From positions 1-53,728 of the forward strand of contig JAIQZR010000097.1 in the NCBI GenBank assembly GCA_021777035.1: 53,728 bases of DNA. The letters run 5' to 3'. Positions 19,124 to 29,055 of the stretch are shown here, piece by piece. The DNA is from Candidatus Scalindua sp. GTDB taxonomy: Bacteria > Planctomycetota > Brocadiia > Brocadiales > Scalinduaceae. The position numbers and the translations under genes were made by a program. Below the pieces are notes generated by a model. That model saw only the letters and a list, made by a program, of their open reading frames with translations. It did no database searches and had not been told where the DNA came from. Position 1 is the stretch's first letter. Every line of letters starts with the position of its first letter.

Positions 19124-21529
19124 ATGAAAAACAGAGCACTATCTGAACTTCGAATCATTGACCTGACCCATTACATTGCTGGCCCTTATTGCACAAAGTT
19201 GATGGCTGGCTTTGGAGCAGATGTCATAAAGATAGAACGGCCACAGACCGGTGACAAACTTAGAAGTGTGCCGCCATTTAATAAGAATGAAAATGGAGTA
19301 GAGCATAGTATTCCTTTTCATTGGTTAAACACCGGAAAAAAAAGTGTTACACTAGATCTTAAAACAGAGAGAGACGTAGGTGCCTTCAAAAAATTAGTAC
19401 AAAACGCTGATGTCGTTGTCGAAAATTTTTCTCCTCGGGTGATGCCTGGTCTAGGTTTGGGGTATGGTGAGCTTCTAAAAATAAATCCTAATTTAATAAT
19501 GGCTTCAATTTCAAACTTTGGGCAAACAGGGCCTTACAAGGATTATCAGGTTGATGAGATTGAGTTGAGCGCAATGTGTGGTGCAATGTATATGACAGGT
19601 GAGGAATGCATGCCGCCGCTTACACCAGGGCCGGCTTTATGCCAATACTCTGCTGGTATGCATGCGTACCTGGCAATTCTTTTTGCTTTGTTTCAACGTA
19701 AAAATAGTGGAGGTGGGAAATATATAGACGTTTCTATTATGGAATCAGGATTGGAATATATCGAAAATGCGGTTACCAACTTTTTACATTTAGGAAAGAT
19801 TGCCAAGAGAGGCGCGCATACGTTTGCGCCTTGGGGCCTTTATAAATGCCTAGATGGATACGCAACTGTTATTTGCGCCCCTTTTCGACATTGGACTCGA
19901 GGTGTTAACATTTTCCAGGAACCTCGTCTTATGGCGGACAAATACAAACATGTGAAATATAGATCACAACATCGTAAAGAAGTGGACGAACTTATACAAC
20001 CTTGGTTGAGTAAGAATAAAAAGAAGGATATTTTTCAGTTGGGACAGGGACATAACTTTGCTTTTGGTTACCTTTCTACTTTTGACGAGGTGCTTGAATC
20101 ACCACAGCACAAGGACAGAGGGTTTTTTGTGGAAGTCGATCATCCGGTGGTTGGAAAACATAAGTATTGTGGCGCACCTTTTATTATGAGTGAAACGCCC
20201 TGGAAAACGCTCAGGGCCCCTCTGCTTGGTGAACACAACCAGGATATTTTAAATAATTTCCAGGATGAGTCAGAAAAGAAAACTCAGCATTTAAAGGAAG
20301 ATTATATCGTGGCAACTGAAAAATTACCATTGAATGGGATACGAGTTATAGATTTGACGCATGCCTGGTCTGGCCCTCATTGTACACGATTGTTGGCCGA
20401 CTTCGGTGCTGAAGTGATCAGGGTTGAATATGCTCAACGAATGGGGCTTTTCAGAGGCGGGATAAAAGAGAATCAAGGATACAACAAACAGCCAGCATGG
20501 TTCCAACTTAACCGAAATAAATACGCTATAACATTAGACCTTAAGAATGAAAAAGATCGTGACTCTTTTGCAGATTTAGTGAAGAGCGCTGACATAGTGA
20601 TTGAGAATGCAAGAACCGGAGTCATGGACAGATTAGGTTTTGGTTACAAAAAATTAATTGGGATTAAGCCGAACTTAATTATGGTATCTATGCCCGCATT
20701 TGGTAATACCGGGCCATATGCCATTAATACTGCTTACGGTGCAGTGCTCGAGGCAATGAGTGGTATTCAGAATTTGACAGCTTATGGTAAGAACGAAAAG
20801 CCGCAGAGGGTCAGAGAAATGGATGTCGTTAATGGAATTGGAGGGGCCTGTGCTGCCATGACCGCTCTTTTACACAGACAGAGGACAGGGTGTGGTCAAC
20901 ATGTTGATATGTCACAGATGGAGTTCCCTACACATGCTTTGATTGGTGAGCATTTATTGGAATTTGTGATGAACAAAACTCATGTTTCACCGATGGGAAA
21001 CAGACATCTCTGTTTTGCGCCGCAAGGATGCTACCGATGTCAAGGTGAGGACAAATGGGTAACTCTTACGGTACGTACTGAGGATGAGTGGCGGAAGCTT
21101 TGTGATGTGTTAGGACATCCTGAGTGGAAAACAGATACACGCTTTGCTTCCCGAGTGGCCAGGGTAGAAAACCATGAGGAATTGGACTGTTTGATAGAAG
21201 AGTGGACAACCAAACATACTCATTATGAAGCAATGCGGATACTTCAGAATAATAGTATAGCTTCAGGTGCAGTTTTAAATGTGGCAGAGATTAGCACAGA
21301 TCCACACTTGAGGAAACGTGGTTACTTTACTAAAAGTAAGGATGGCGTTGGGGGACTATTCCCAGGAATGCCCTTTCGTTTATCTAATGGAAATGGAGGA
21401 ATTAGGTGGGTTGGGCCTGATTTAGGACAACATAATGAATACGTTCTCTGCGAAATGCTGGGACGACCAAGAGCTGAAGTTAAACCAATAAATGAAAATG
21501 AGATAGGCACAGCTTATGATACAGAATAG
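19124..21529 (+). CDS. Double class III (CaiB/BaiF) CoA-transferase fusion
   Basis: 801 residues made of two full class III CoA-transferase modules (about 5-395 and 403-790). Each opens with the same LRIIDLTH/IRVIDLTH strand followed by a GP-CT-L segment, the FGADVIKIE / FGAEVIRVE strand, and a conserved Asp in YIDVSIMES and HVDMSQME at the catalytic position. Both Asp residues are kept, so both halves could be active. Class III enzymes move CoA between carboxylic acids and normally form interlocked dimers, so the fusion may be a built-in pseudo-dimer. DddD of DMSP breakdown has a similar two-module layout and is an alternative reading, though the setting argues for acyl-chain activation. The start lies 11 bases after the previous stop and no clear ribosome site is seen. 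Confidence 0.88.
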   Translation: MKNRALSELRIIDLTHYIAGPYCTKLMAGFGADVIKIERPQTGDKLRSVPPFNKNENGVEHSIPFHWLNTGKKSVTLDLKTERDVGAFKKLVQNADVVVENFSPRVMPGLGLGYGELLKINPNLIMASISNFGQTGPYKDYQVDEIELSAMCGAMYMTGEECMPPLTPGPALCQYSAGMHAYLAILFALFQRKNSGGGKYIDVSIMESGLEYIENAVTNFLHLGKIAKRGAHTFAPWGLYKCLDGYATVICAPFRHWTRGVNIFQEPRLMADKYKHVKYRSQHRKEVDELIQPWLSKNKKKDIFQLGQGHNFAFGYLSTFDEVLESPQHKDRGFFVEVDHPVVGKHKYCGAPFIMSETPWKTLRAPLLGEHNQDILNNFQDESEKKTQHLKEDYIVATEKLPLNGIRVIDLTHAWSGPHCTRLLADFGAEVIRVEYAQRMGLFRGGIKENQGYNKQPAWFQLNRNKYAITLDLKNEKDRDSFADLVKSADIVIENARTGVMDRLGFGYKKLIGIKPNLIMVSMPAFGNTGPYAINTAYGAVLEAMSGIQNLTAYGKNEKPQRVREMDVVNGIGGACAAMTALLHRQRTGCGQHVDMSQMEFPTHALIGEHLLEFVMNKTHVSPMGNRHLCFAPQGCYRCQGEDKWVTLTVRTEDEWRKLCDVLGHPEWKTDTRFASRVARVENHEELDCLIEEWTTKHTHYEAMRILQNNSIASGAVLNVAEISTDPHLRKRGYFTKSKDGVGGLFPGMPFRLSNGNGGIRWVGPDLGQHNEYVLCEMLGRPRAEVKPINENEIGTAYDTE

Positions 21530-21581
21530 AATTATAACTCAAAATGAGAATGAATTATAGACCTTATTTTCTTACCCAGAA

Positions 21582-24002
21582 ATGAACTTGTTTTCGTGTA
21601 AGGGTAGTTATCGTAAAAAAATGTATAAGACTAAAAAGAAACTAGATACATATCGGGGTTTAGTAGTTAACGACTTTAGAAAGATCGCCGCTAATGGGTT
21701 CGGTGATCCTTATAATTCTTATCCTCATTCTATGGCTTGGTTCCAAGATCATCTTTACGTTGGCACTACGCGCGCTAATCTGGCTAATAGAGCGAAACAG
21801 GTTACTAGCAATACTCCAGATCGTGTAGGGGACATTTGGCCTGTAAGAATACCAAAGAATTACTTTGATAATGATCTGCGTGCGGAGATATGGCGTTATA
21901 ATCCTCCTAATGATAAGTGGAAGAAGGTATTTACTTCTTCAACGCTTAAAGGCATTGACGGTTATGATGTCCCATTAAGCATAGGATTTCGCTGTATGAC
22001 ATCGTTTCAGGGGCTTAACGATATTTCGCCGGCTCTTTATGTACCAACATGGGGCACTCATCAATCGCCAAAATCTATAATGTTAAGATCGGTAGATGGT
22101 GCTAGTTTTGAAGAGTGTGCCGAAATTGATCCGGGATCACCTTATGAAAAGCCTAGGGGATTAAGAGGACTAGTATCATATAAAAATCGTCTTTTTGCAT
22201 CACCAGTCGTAGGCCAACAACGTTTAGAACCAAACCTCGCTAGATTTATGGCGGTTTTGGTAAGTTCAGAGCCAGACCGTGGTAAGTGGCAGTTAGCGTG
22301 CGAACCTCATTTTGGAGATCCTAATAATCTGTCAGTTTTTCATATGACAACGTATAATGGACTTCTTTATGCCGGGACATTAAATGTAAATGAAGGTTTT
22401 CAAATTTGGAAAACTGATGCTGAAGGGGAGCCTCCATTTCACTGGAAAAAAGTTATTACTAATGGTGCGTATAGAGGAAAGTTAAACCAGATGGCGATGA
22501 CGCTAACGCCATTTAATGGCCAGTTATATGTGGGAAGCGCTATTCAAAACTGTGGATTTGATTTTGACAATAATATTGGACCGGCATCACCTGAGTTGAT
22601 TCGAATTAATCCTGATGATTCATGGGACTTGATTGTTGGTGATACCAGGTTTACTCCATCTGGGCTTAAGTCTCCACTGAGTGGTCTTGGGCCTGGATTT
22701 GGAAGTCCCTTTGCCGGTTACATCTGGTCTATGTGCGAGCATGATGGCTGGCTGTACACTGGCACAGCTGTCTGGACTGTATTTTTAAGGTACGCGGGGA
22801 GACATGACAAATGGCCGGAAAGAATACGTAAAAAACTATCTGCCAATAACATAGAAAGGTTGATACAGAAATCAGGAGGTTGTGATCTTTGGAGAACCAG
22901 AGATGGCTCCCATTGGATACCTGTTACCCAAAACGGTTTTGATAATTGTTTTAACATTGGATTCAGGACTATGGCGTCAACACCATATGGTCTGTCTATT
23001 GGAGCGGCCAATCCATTTGCGCCGGAGGTGGCTGTTAATAGAGTTGCAGGATGGAACTACGAAAACAATCCTAAAGGTAGCCTGGAGGTATGGCTAGGTT
23101 TGCACAATTCTGATGGGATCAAGGATTCTTGTTCTGCAAAAAATGACTCAACTCATTCGAATGGAGTTGATCTTATTTCAAACAAGTTAAATAGAGATGG
23201 TAGAGAATTATTGGAAATGATGATTGACCAGTTCTATGGAGGTAGTGGTTTTCGTCACTTCGGTTTTTGGAGGGATGGAATTAATGATGCGATGTCAGCA
23301 TGCGAAAACTTGATGGATGAAGTATTAGCATTTATTCCGGAAAAGAATGGAACGGTTATTGATTTGGTTAGTTCTCAGGGCCCAACGACACGGTCACTTC
23401 TGAAACATTTTTCTCCTAAGGCGGTTACAGGAATAAGCACTAATAGAAAGAGCTACTTAGCCTGTAGAAAAGAGACTCCCGGAGTGAAATTTCTATACAT
23501 GGATATGAAACTACCTAAGTTCGATTTGCCAGCAAAATCATTCGATTATGTTGTTTGGGTTAAATGGCCCAGCCAACCATGTTCTGTACGAAAACTACTC
23601 AGAGAAAGCTTTCGTCTTCTAAAGCACGGCGGTCAGTTGGTGTGTTTTGATGTCTTAAATCTTACTGCAGTTAAAAACGGTAAGCGGAACAATGGCGACG
23701 CTTCTAGTCATCAAATTAGAACGCAGACTGAGTATAGAAAGCTCTTACGTATGGTAGGGTTTAAAAGAATTCGACTTGCGGATGTTACTGCTGAATGTCG
23801 AGACGGCTTTCAAAAACACACAGAGGGGTATCTTATGCTGATGGAATTATCCGGAGAAACAGATAAAGATATGTTACAACAAATGAGAGTTTATTTCTCT
23901 AGAATGGTAAAAACAACAAAACAATGCTTATTAATATCAGGACATAAACAGCAGAAAATAAGCAGAAAAAACCAAGCGAACAGAAAAGTTTTTTATAATT
24001 AA
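21582..24002 (+). CDS. Seven-bladed propeller-like protein fused to a degenerate methyltransferase domain
   Basis: 806 residues. The first 520 or so hold seven evenly spread segments of the type hydrophobic-G-x-LY-(V/A/T)-G-T (HLYVGT, ALYVPT, RLFASP, LLYAGT, QLYVGS, WLYTGT, GLSIGA near residues 53, 145, 201, 258, 309, 388 and 467), as expected for a seven-bladed beta-propeller. From about 545 to 775 it aligns by eye with the two methyltransferase-like proteins downstream (FGFWRDG, ACENLMDE, LLKHF, LLKHGG). Its SAM loop reads DLVSSQGPTT instead of D-x-G-x-G, so methyl transfer is doubtful. The propeller family is not recognised. The fusion may bind a carbohydrate or lipid head group, or scaffold the radical SAM enzymes that follow. 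Confidence 0.8.
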   Translation: MNLFSCKGSYRKKMYKTKKKLDTYRGLVVNDFRKIAANGFGDPYNSYPHSMAWFQDHLYVGTTRANLANRAKQVTSNTPDRVGDIWPVRIPKNYFDNDLRAEIWRYNPPNDKWKKVFTSSTLKGIDGYDVPLSIGFRCMTSFQGLNDISPALYVPTWGTHQSPKSIMLRSVDGASFEECAEIDPGSPYEKPRGLRGLVSYKNRLFASPVVGQQRLEPNLARFMAVLVSSEPDRGKWQLACEPHFGDPNNLSVFHMTTYNGLLYAGTLNVNEGFQIWKTDAEGEPPFHWKKVITNGAYRGKLNQMAMTLTPFNGQLYVGSAIQNCGFDFDNNIGPASPELIRINPDDSWDLIVGDTRFTPSGLKSPLSGLGPGFGSPFAGYIWSMCEHDGWLYTGTAVWTVFLRYAGRHDKWPERIRKKLSANNIERLIQKSGGCDLWRTRDGSHWIPVTQNGFDNCFNIGFRTMASTPYGLSIGAANPFAPEVAVNRVAGWNYENNPKGSLEVWLGLHNSDGIKDSCSAKNDSTHSNGVDLISNKLNRDGRELLEMMIDQFYGGSGFRHFGFWRDGINDAMSACENLMDEVLAFIPEKNGTVIDLVSSQGPTTRSLLKHFSPKAVTGISTNRKSYLACRKETPGVKFLYMDMKLPKFDLPAKSFDYVVWVKWPSQPCSVRKLLRESFRLLKHGGQLVCFDVLNLTAVKNGKRNNGDASSHQIRTQTEYRKLLRMVGFKRIRLADVTAECRDGFQKHTEGYLMLMELSGETDKDMLQQMRVYFSRMVKTTKQCLLISGHKQQKISRKNQANRKVFYN

Positions 24003-24131
24003 AATGTAATTAAACAATAAAAAAGTGGAATGAAGAGTGTTAGAATAAAGGTAATTTATCAGGCTTTCAATAATTACATTTTGTCAGCCGATTTCTTTAA
24101 ATATTTTCGTGGTTGAATGGAGGCAAGACTA

Positions 24132-26075
24132 ATGAAGAATATATTACTTATTAACCCAAGATACAATATGGAGACCCTGCGGGTTGCTGATGATAAACAG
24201 TTAGACACTAAAGCTGATAATTTGCCTCTCGGCCTGGCTACAGTAGCCGCTCTTACACCAGATGGTATTAATGTTGATATTTGGGATGAATTCGTTCGTC
24301 CCCCGATTATAGATGATACCCAGTTAAAAAAGAAGTACGATCTTGTAGGAGTTACAAGCTCCAGGGTCACGATGTTGCGTGCTAGGGAGATTGGCGCTTT
24401 TTTCAGGCAACGAGGTGTAACCGTTGTAATTGGGGGGCCTGGAGTTTCGGGCAGTCCTGACCGTTGTCGCGAATATTTTGATACTCTTATCATCGGTGAA
24501 GCCGAATTAATCTGGCCAAAGTTCGTTCGAGACTGGCAAACAGGTAACTATAGAGCGGAGTACAGACAGATTGAAAAACCTGACATTTTATTAAGTCCCT
24601 TACCTAAGTGGGAAAGTATCGTTGGGGACGTAAAAAAGTACGCCATGGGCGGTGTACAAACCACTCGTGGATGTCCTTTCGATTGTGAATTTTGTGATGT
24701 GGTATTCTTAAATGGACGACGGCAAAGACACAAAACTATTGAAAGAGTACTTGAAGAGGTTAGAGTCCTGGAGCAGTTGGGTATGTCAACCGTTTATTTT
24801 GCTGATGACAATTTAGTAGGTGATCATCCTTATGCAAAGGAGCTACTGCACGCGCTCATCCCCCTGAACAACTCTTTTGACAATCCACTGAAGTTTTCTA
24901 CTCAAGCGAGTATAGATGCCAGTAGAGATGATAAGCTTATGGAGCTGTTGGCAGATGCAAATTTTTATGAAATGCTTGTTGGTATAGAATCACCTAACAA
25001 AGAATCTCTTAAGGAAATGGGTAAGTTTAATAACTTGAAAGGAGATCTTGTTGAAGAGGTTCACAAAATACTTTCATATGGGATATCTGTTCGTGGAGCT
25101 TTGATTGGAGGCTTAGACCATGATGATATCGATATTTTCGATAGACACTTCGAATTTATCCAAAAATCGTTTCTGCCTTCTGTTTCACTGCACATGCTCA
25201 ATGCTCCTATAGGTACAAAGTTGTGGAGAAGATTGCGTGAAGAAGGGCGGGTCATAGATATATTCAAGATAACTGATAAGGTTACTAGAAGAATTATTAG
25301 CAATGTATTGCCCAAGCGTATGACCAGAGTAGAGCTTATGCAAGGATTTAGAAGTTTGTACGATAGAGTATTCAACTGGGAAAGTTTTAAGGAACGCATG
25401 TTTGGCTTTGTCTCAATTATCAATCGGCGTCCAAATGTGCAACAGGCAGAGGTGTCTATTCAGGAGTTGTTAAAATTGGGAACAACCATGAATGTTAGTC
25501 CGGAGGGGTGTAAAGCCATAAATGAGATTTTTAGATATACAGAGGAAAAAGCGCCTTATATGCTTGGCAGGGTAAAAGAGCTAGTCGTTCAGTTTACAAA
25601 GTATTCTGAAACAGCACGGGATCTTATTCCTAAGTTGGATCAACAGATAGAGCTTGAATCATCAGGGAAACTTACATTTGAACTGGACGACCGTCCACTT
25701 ACAGTTCCCGCAGGCTTTATGAAAGCATATAAGTCAATATTTCCGGACATACATCGTCATGCATATTTGGGCCTGACAGAAAAGGACAAGATATCAGAGG
25801 TACTAACCAGGGTTTTTGTGGATTTTCTCTTTCGGGAAAAGGACTTTATTCAGTTAGAAGATTACCACGTCTCTTTACTTAACAAAATTACTGATAAGGT
25901 TTGTGCCGAGTTTAACGAAAATTCACGTGAAAGACATATAATTGGTGAGACTGAGAATATAACCGTACCAAATGTAAAACGACTTAGACTAGGAGAAGAT
26001 ATCATTAAAAGTGTGGAACAAGAACTCATCAAACTCGTGCAAGCAGAAACTGAAAAACAAGAGATTATGAACTAA
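24132..26075 (+). CDS. B12-binding-type radical SAM protein 1
   Basis: 647 residues from the ATG at 24132. A longer frame opens at 24117, but GGAGG lies 8 bases before 24132 and the N-terminus MKNILLINP then matches the paralogue exactly. The N-terminal Rossmann region (PLGLATVAALTP, VVIGGPGV, GEAELIWP) is the cobalamin-binding type found in class B radical SAM methylases and HpnP/BchE-like enzymes. C181, C185 and C188 (C-x3-C-x2-C) bind the iron-sulfur cluster. FADDN and the region after it look like DUF4070-type proteins. About 150 extra residues at the C-terminus are shared with the paralogue. Likely role: methylation or C-C bond chemistry at an unactivated carbon. Substrate unknown. Confidence 0.9.
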   Translation: MKNILLINPRYNMETLRVADDKQLDTKADNLPLGLATVAALTPDGINVDIWDEFVRPPIIDDTQLKKKYDLVGVTSSRVTMLRAREIGAFFRQRGVTVVIGGPGVSGSPDRCREYFDTLIIGEAELIWPKFVRDWQTGNYRAEYRQIEKPDILLSPLPKWESIVGDVKKYAMGGVQTTRGCPFDCEFCDVVFLNGRRQRHKTIERVLEEVRVLEQLGMSTVYFADDNLVGDHPYAKELLHALIPLNNSFDNPLKFSTQASIDASRDDKLMELLADANFYEMLVGIESPNKESLKEMGKFNNLKGDLVEEVHKILSYGISVRGALIGGLDHDDIDIFDRHFEFIQKSFLPSVSLHMLNAPIGTKLWRRLREEGRVIDIFKITDKVTRRIISNVLPKRMTRVELMQGFRSLYDRVFNWESFKERMFGFVSIINRRPNVQQAEVSIQELLKLGTTMNVSPEGCKAINEIFRYTEEKAPYMLGRVKELVVQFTKYSETARDLIPKLDQQIELESSGKLTFELDDRPLTVPAGFMKAYKSIFPDIHRHAYLGLTEKDKISEVLTRVFVDFLFREKDFIQLEDYHVSLLNKITDKVCAEFNENSRERHIIGETENITVPNVKRLRLGEDIIKSVEQELIKLVQAETEKQEIMN

Positions 26076-26138
26076 TTTAAATATTTGAGAAGCAATAATA
26101 GAGAGAGATTAAACAACTTTCATAGGAAATGGAATGAT

Positions 26139-26924
26139 ATGAATCAAAACAAAGTAGATATTAATACTAGTTATGATAACATAATTGACGATCCTTTAAA
26201 TCAGGAATTTTATGATAACAGTGATTTTTTTAACTTTGGGTTTTGGCGTGAAAATACCAAGTCTGCAAAAGAGGCGTGTGAAAATTTGATGGAGGAACTA
26301 TTGGCTTGCATACCAAAAAAAACAGGGAATATACTAGATGTTGCCTGTGGTAAGGGTGCGACCACGCGCCATTTGTTAAAGTATTATAAACCGGAAAGAG
26401 TAACCGGTATCAATATTTCAGAAACACAACTGGATGTTTGCAAAAATAATGCGCCTAAATGTAAGTTTTCTTTGATGGATGCCACGGAACTTGATTTTAA
26501 TAAAAACACTTTTAATAATATTATCTGTGTCGAAGCTGCACAGCACTTCAGTACACGCAATAAATTCCTTGAAGAAGCCTATCGTGTCTTAAAACCGGGC
26601 GGGAAGATTGTACTTTCCGATATTCTGGCAAGCCGGTCAGTGTGTTACAGAGACACATCAATGTACCCTAAAGAGAATTATCTTGAAAATATAGAATCAT
26701 ACCATTCAATTTTAGAGAAAATTGGATTCAAAACAATACAGATACGTGATGAGACACGCGTCTGTTGGGGTGGAATGTATTCTAATAGAGAACGCTTTTT
26801 TAGGGATAAATTACAGAAAAATGAATTAAGTTATTTTGTTTTTAGAAAGTCAATGCTAAGATTATCTTTTTTAAATAATAACCTGACTAATTACGTATTA
26901 GTAAATGCAATAAAACCAAACTAA
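26139..26924 (+). CDS. Class I SAM methyltransferase with intact SAM loop
   Basis: 261 residues from the ATG at 26139 (AGGA upstream). The same frame extends to a TTG at 26085, 18 codons earlier, but that start has no ribosome site. The SAM loop reads N-I-L-D-V-A-C-G-K-G, which fits the D-x-(G/A)-x-G-x-G type. It is followed by TGINIS, MDATELDF and VLKPGGKIVLSD, the order of a UbiE/sterol/sarcosine-type methyltransferase. It is paralogous to the C-terminus of the propeller fusion and to the 30441 gene, and is the only one of the three with a normal loop. It sits between the two radical SAM genes and so may act on the same intermediate. Confidence 0.85.
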   Translation: MNQNKVDINTSYDNIIDDPLNQEFYDNSDFFNFGFWRENTKSAKEACENLMEELLACIPKKTGNILDVACGKGATTRHLLKYYKPERVTGINISETQLDVCKNNAPKCKFSLMDATELDFNKNTFNNIICVEAAQHFSTRNKFLEEAYRVLKPGGKIVLSDILASRSVCYRDTSMYPKENYLENIESYHSILEKIGFKTIQIRDETRVCWGGMYSNRERFFRDKLQKNELSYFVFRKSMLRLSFLNNNLTNYVLVNAIKPN

Positions 26925-27023
26925 ATGTGTTTGCCTAATCAAATGATAATGGTGCTATTTAAAAGTATTTAATGATATCAACCTGGCAATTTAAATACGT
27001 GATATTGTTGGCAGCATATCTGG

Positions 27024-27052
27024 TTGACATGTAATACGCTGTGCTCTTATGG
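27024..27052 (+). promoter_or_regulatory. Weak candidate internal promoter before the second radical SAM gene
   Basis: A perfect TTGACA (27024-27029) lies in the 214-base gap after the methyltransferase gene, but the best match to a -10 box 17 bases on is poor (TTATGG). Only the -35 element is convincing. Confidence 0.25.
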
Positions 27053-27138
27053 ATGGCGTCTAAATAATTGTCGAATTAATGTAATTATCGCATAAAGGGT
27101 GAGGCTACTCAAATCACTCAATTTAGATATTAATAGCA

Positions 27139-29055
27139 ATGAAAAATATATTACTAATTAATCCAAGTTATAAACTGGAAATCAGGTGGATCGTAAACGA
27201 AGGAGAAATTGACGTTAAAGCAGACTATATGCCGCTCGGATTAGCTACAGTGGCGGGACTTACTCCAGATGAGTATCATGTAGACATTTGGGATGAACTT
27301 GTCCGTGGCCCTATTGAGGAAAGTTCTTTAGCGTTAGAATATGACCTGGTTGGCGTTACTAGTCATAGTGCAAACTTAGGTCGAACACTAAAAATAGGAG
27401 GGTTTTTTCGGCAGCAGGGTTGCCTCATCGCAGTCGGTGGGCCAGGAGTTACTTCTAACCCGGATCGATGTCGTAAGCACTTTGACGTTCTCCTAATAGG
27501 AGAAGCTGAACTTATATGGCCCCAGTTTCTGCGCGAGTGGCAGTCCGGCAGCTACAAATCGGAATACCGACAAATTGAGAAACCTGATATTTCATTATCG
27601 AGCCCATTACCAAAGTGGGACAGCATTGCGTCTGATATAAAACGATATGCCATGGGTACTATTCAAACGACCCGTGGATGTCCTATTGATTGTGAGTTTT
27701 GTGATGTTATTTATCTTTATGGGAGGCGTCAGAGACATAAACGGATTGATCAGATACTTCAAGAGGTGCAAAACTTGCAGCGATTAGGCGTGAAAAATAT
27801 ATCTTTCAATGATGATAATTTTACAATTAATCACCGTATAGCAAAGGATGTATTGCAGGCACTCATTCCGAGGAATAACGAGTTTACTAAACCATTAAGG
27901 TTTATGACACAGCTAAGTATTGATATTGCGAGGGATGATGAGTTGCTTGAACTCTTGGCAAAAGCAAATTTTTATGAAGTGTTGATCGGTATTGAAACGC
28001 CAAACAAAGACTCTCTCAAGGAAATTGGGAAATATAATAATCTGAAGGGCGATCTAGTCGCAGAGGTTCACAAAGTACTCTCTTATGGTATAGCCGTACG
28101 TGGGGCCATGATTGTTGGTTTTGATCATGATGATGTCAGCATCTTTGATAGCCAATACAATTTTATACAGGAATGCTATATGCCTTCTATTTCTATGCAT
28201 ATGCTTAATGCTCCTGTGGGAACAAGGCTATGGAGACGATTGCGTGGAGAGGGACGAGTAATAGATGCATTTAGTATAGCGGATAAGTCGACACAACGTC
28301 TTTTCAACAACATTATTCCGAAACTTATGAGTCGTGTAGAGCTTATGCAGGGATTTCGGAATTTGTACGCTAAGTTGTTCACCTGGGAAAGTTTTAGGGA
28401 ACGAATGTTTGGTTTTATTTCACTAGTTTGCTACCATCCAGAAGTCTTACAGAAGAGAGAATCAATTAAGGATCTGCTTGATTTGGGGCCTGGCCTGGAT
28501 CTTGATACAGAGTCTTGCGAATCCATGGCAGAGATATTCAGATACACGGAACAGAAAGCCCCCCATCTTCTTGAAAGAGTAAAGGAACTAGTAGTTCAAT
28601 TTGTTAGGTATCGAGCATCGGCTTACGATTTTCTTCCGGGGTTGGACGAACAGATAAGACTTGAATCATCCAATAAAATCAAAATTAATTTAGACAAGCG
28701 GCCTGTTATGATACCTCAGGTCTTTAGAGATGCTTATAAATCGATATTTCCGGACGTCTATAGTCGTGTTTATTTAAAGTTAGCAGAGAAGGACAAGACG
28801 CCAGAGGTTCTTGTGGACGCTCTTGTGGAATTTCTTGTCCACGAGGAAGGTTTCAGCCGGTTGGAAGAATACCATATTGCTTTGCTTAACGAAATTGCAG
28901 ATAAAACTTGTGAGAGGTTTAATGACCAATCAACTAAAGAATGTGTATCGTCCGAACTTTCTAATACATCAATACCTAAAACTTCTCACTTACAACTTAG
29001 CGAAGACGTTCTGAAAGGTGTGGAGCAGGAACTTTTTAAACTTGTACAGGTATGA
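27139..29055 (+). CDS. B12-binding-type radical SAM protein 2
   Basis: 638 residues, a close paralogue of radical SAM protein 1 along the whole length. Its cluster cysteines fall at the same numbers (181, 185, 188 in RGCPIDCEFCDV). It keeps PLGLATVAGLTP, VGGPGV, GEAELIWP, FNDDN and the shared 150-residue tail with ELVVQF and SIFPDVY. There is no strong ribosome site directly before the ATG. As two genes with the same architecture in one run, they may act one after the other at different carbons or as a heterodimer. Confidence 0.9.
   Translation: MKNILLINPSYKLEIRWIVNEGEIDVKADYMPLGLATVAGLTPDEYHVDIWDELVRGPIEESSLALEYDLVGVTSHSANLGRTLKIGGFFRQQGCLIAVGGPGVTSNPDRCRKHFDVLLIGEAELIWPQFLREWQSGSYKSEYRQIEKPDISLSSPLPKWDSIASDIKRYAMGTIQTTRGCPIDCEFCDVIYLYGRRQRHKRIDQILQEVQNLQRLGVKNISFNDDNFTINHRIAKDVLQALIPRNNEFTKPLRFMTQLSIDIARDDELLELLAKANFYEVLIGIETPNKDSLKEIGKYNNLKGDLVAEVHKVLSYGIAVRGAMIVGFDHDDVSIFDSQYNFIQECYMPSISMHMLNAPVGTRLWRRLRGEGRVIDAFSIADKSTQRLFNNIIPKLMSRVELMQGFRNLYAKLFTWESFRERMFGFISLVCYHPEVLQKRESIKDLLDLGPGLDLDTESCESMAEIFRYTEQKAPHLLERVKELVVQFVRYRASAYDFLPGLDEQIRLESSNKIKINLDKRPVMIPQVFRDAYKSIFPDVYSRVYLKLAEKDKTPEVLVDALVEFLVHEEGFSRLEEYHIALLNEIADKTCERFNDQSTKECVSSELSNTSIPKTSHLQLSEDVLKGVEQELFKLVQV

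Noticed and set aside
19124-21529. Calling the double CoA-transferase DddD (DMSP breakdown)
   Set aside because: Only the two-module layout agrees; both Asp are kept, the neighbours concern lipid or polyketide synthesis, and no DMSP genes are nearby.
24132-29055. Firm assignment of the radical SAM pair to ladderane synthesis
   Set aside because: Neither the host nor the substrate can be proven from this sequence; kept only as a test in the findings.
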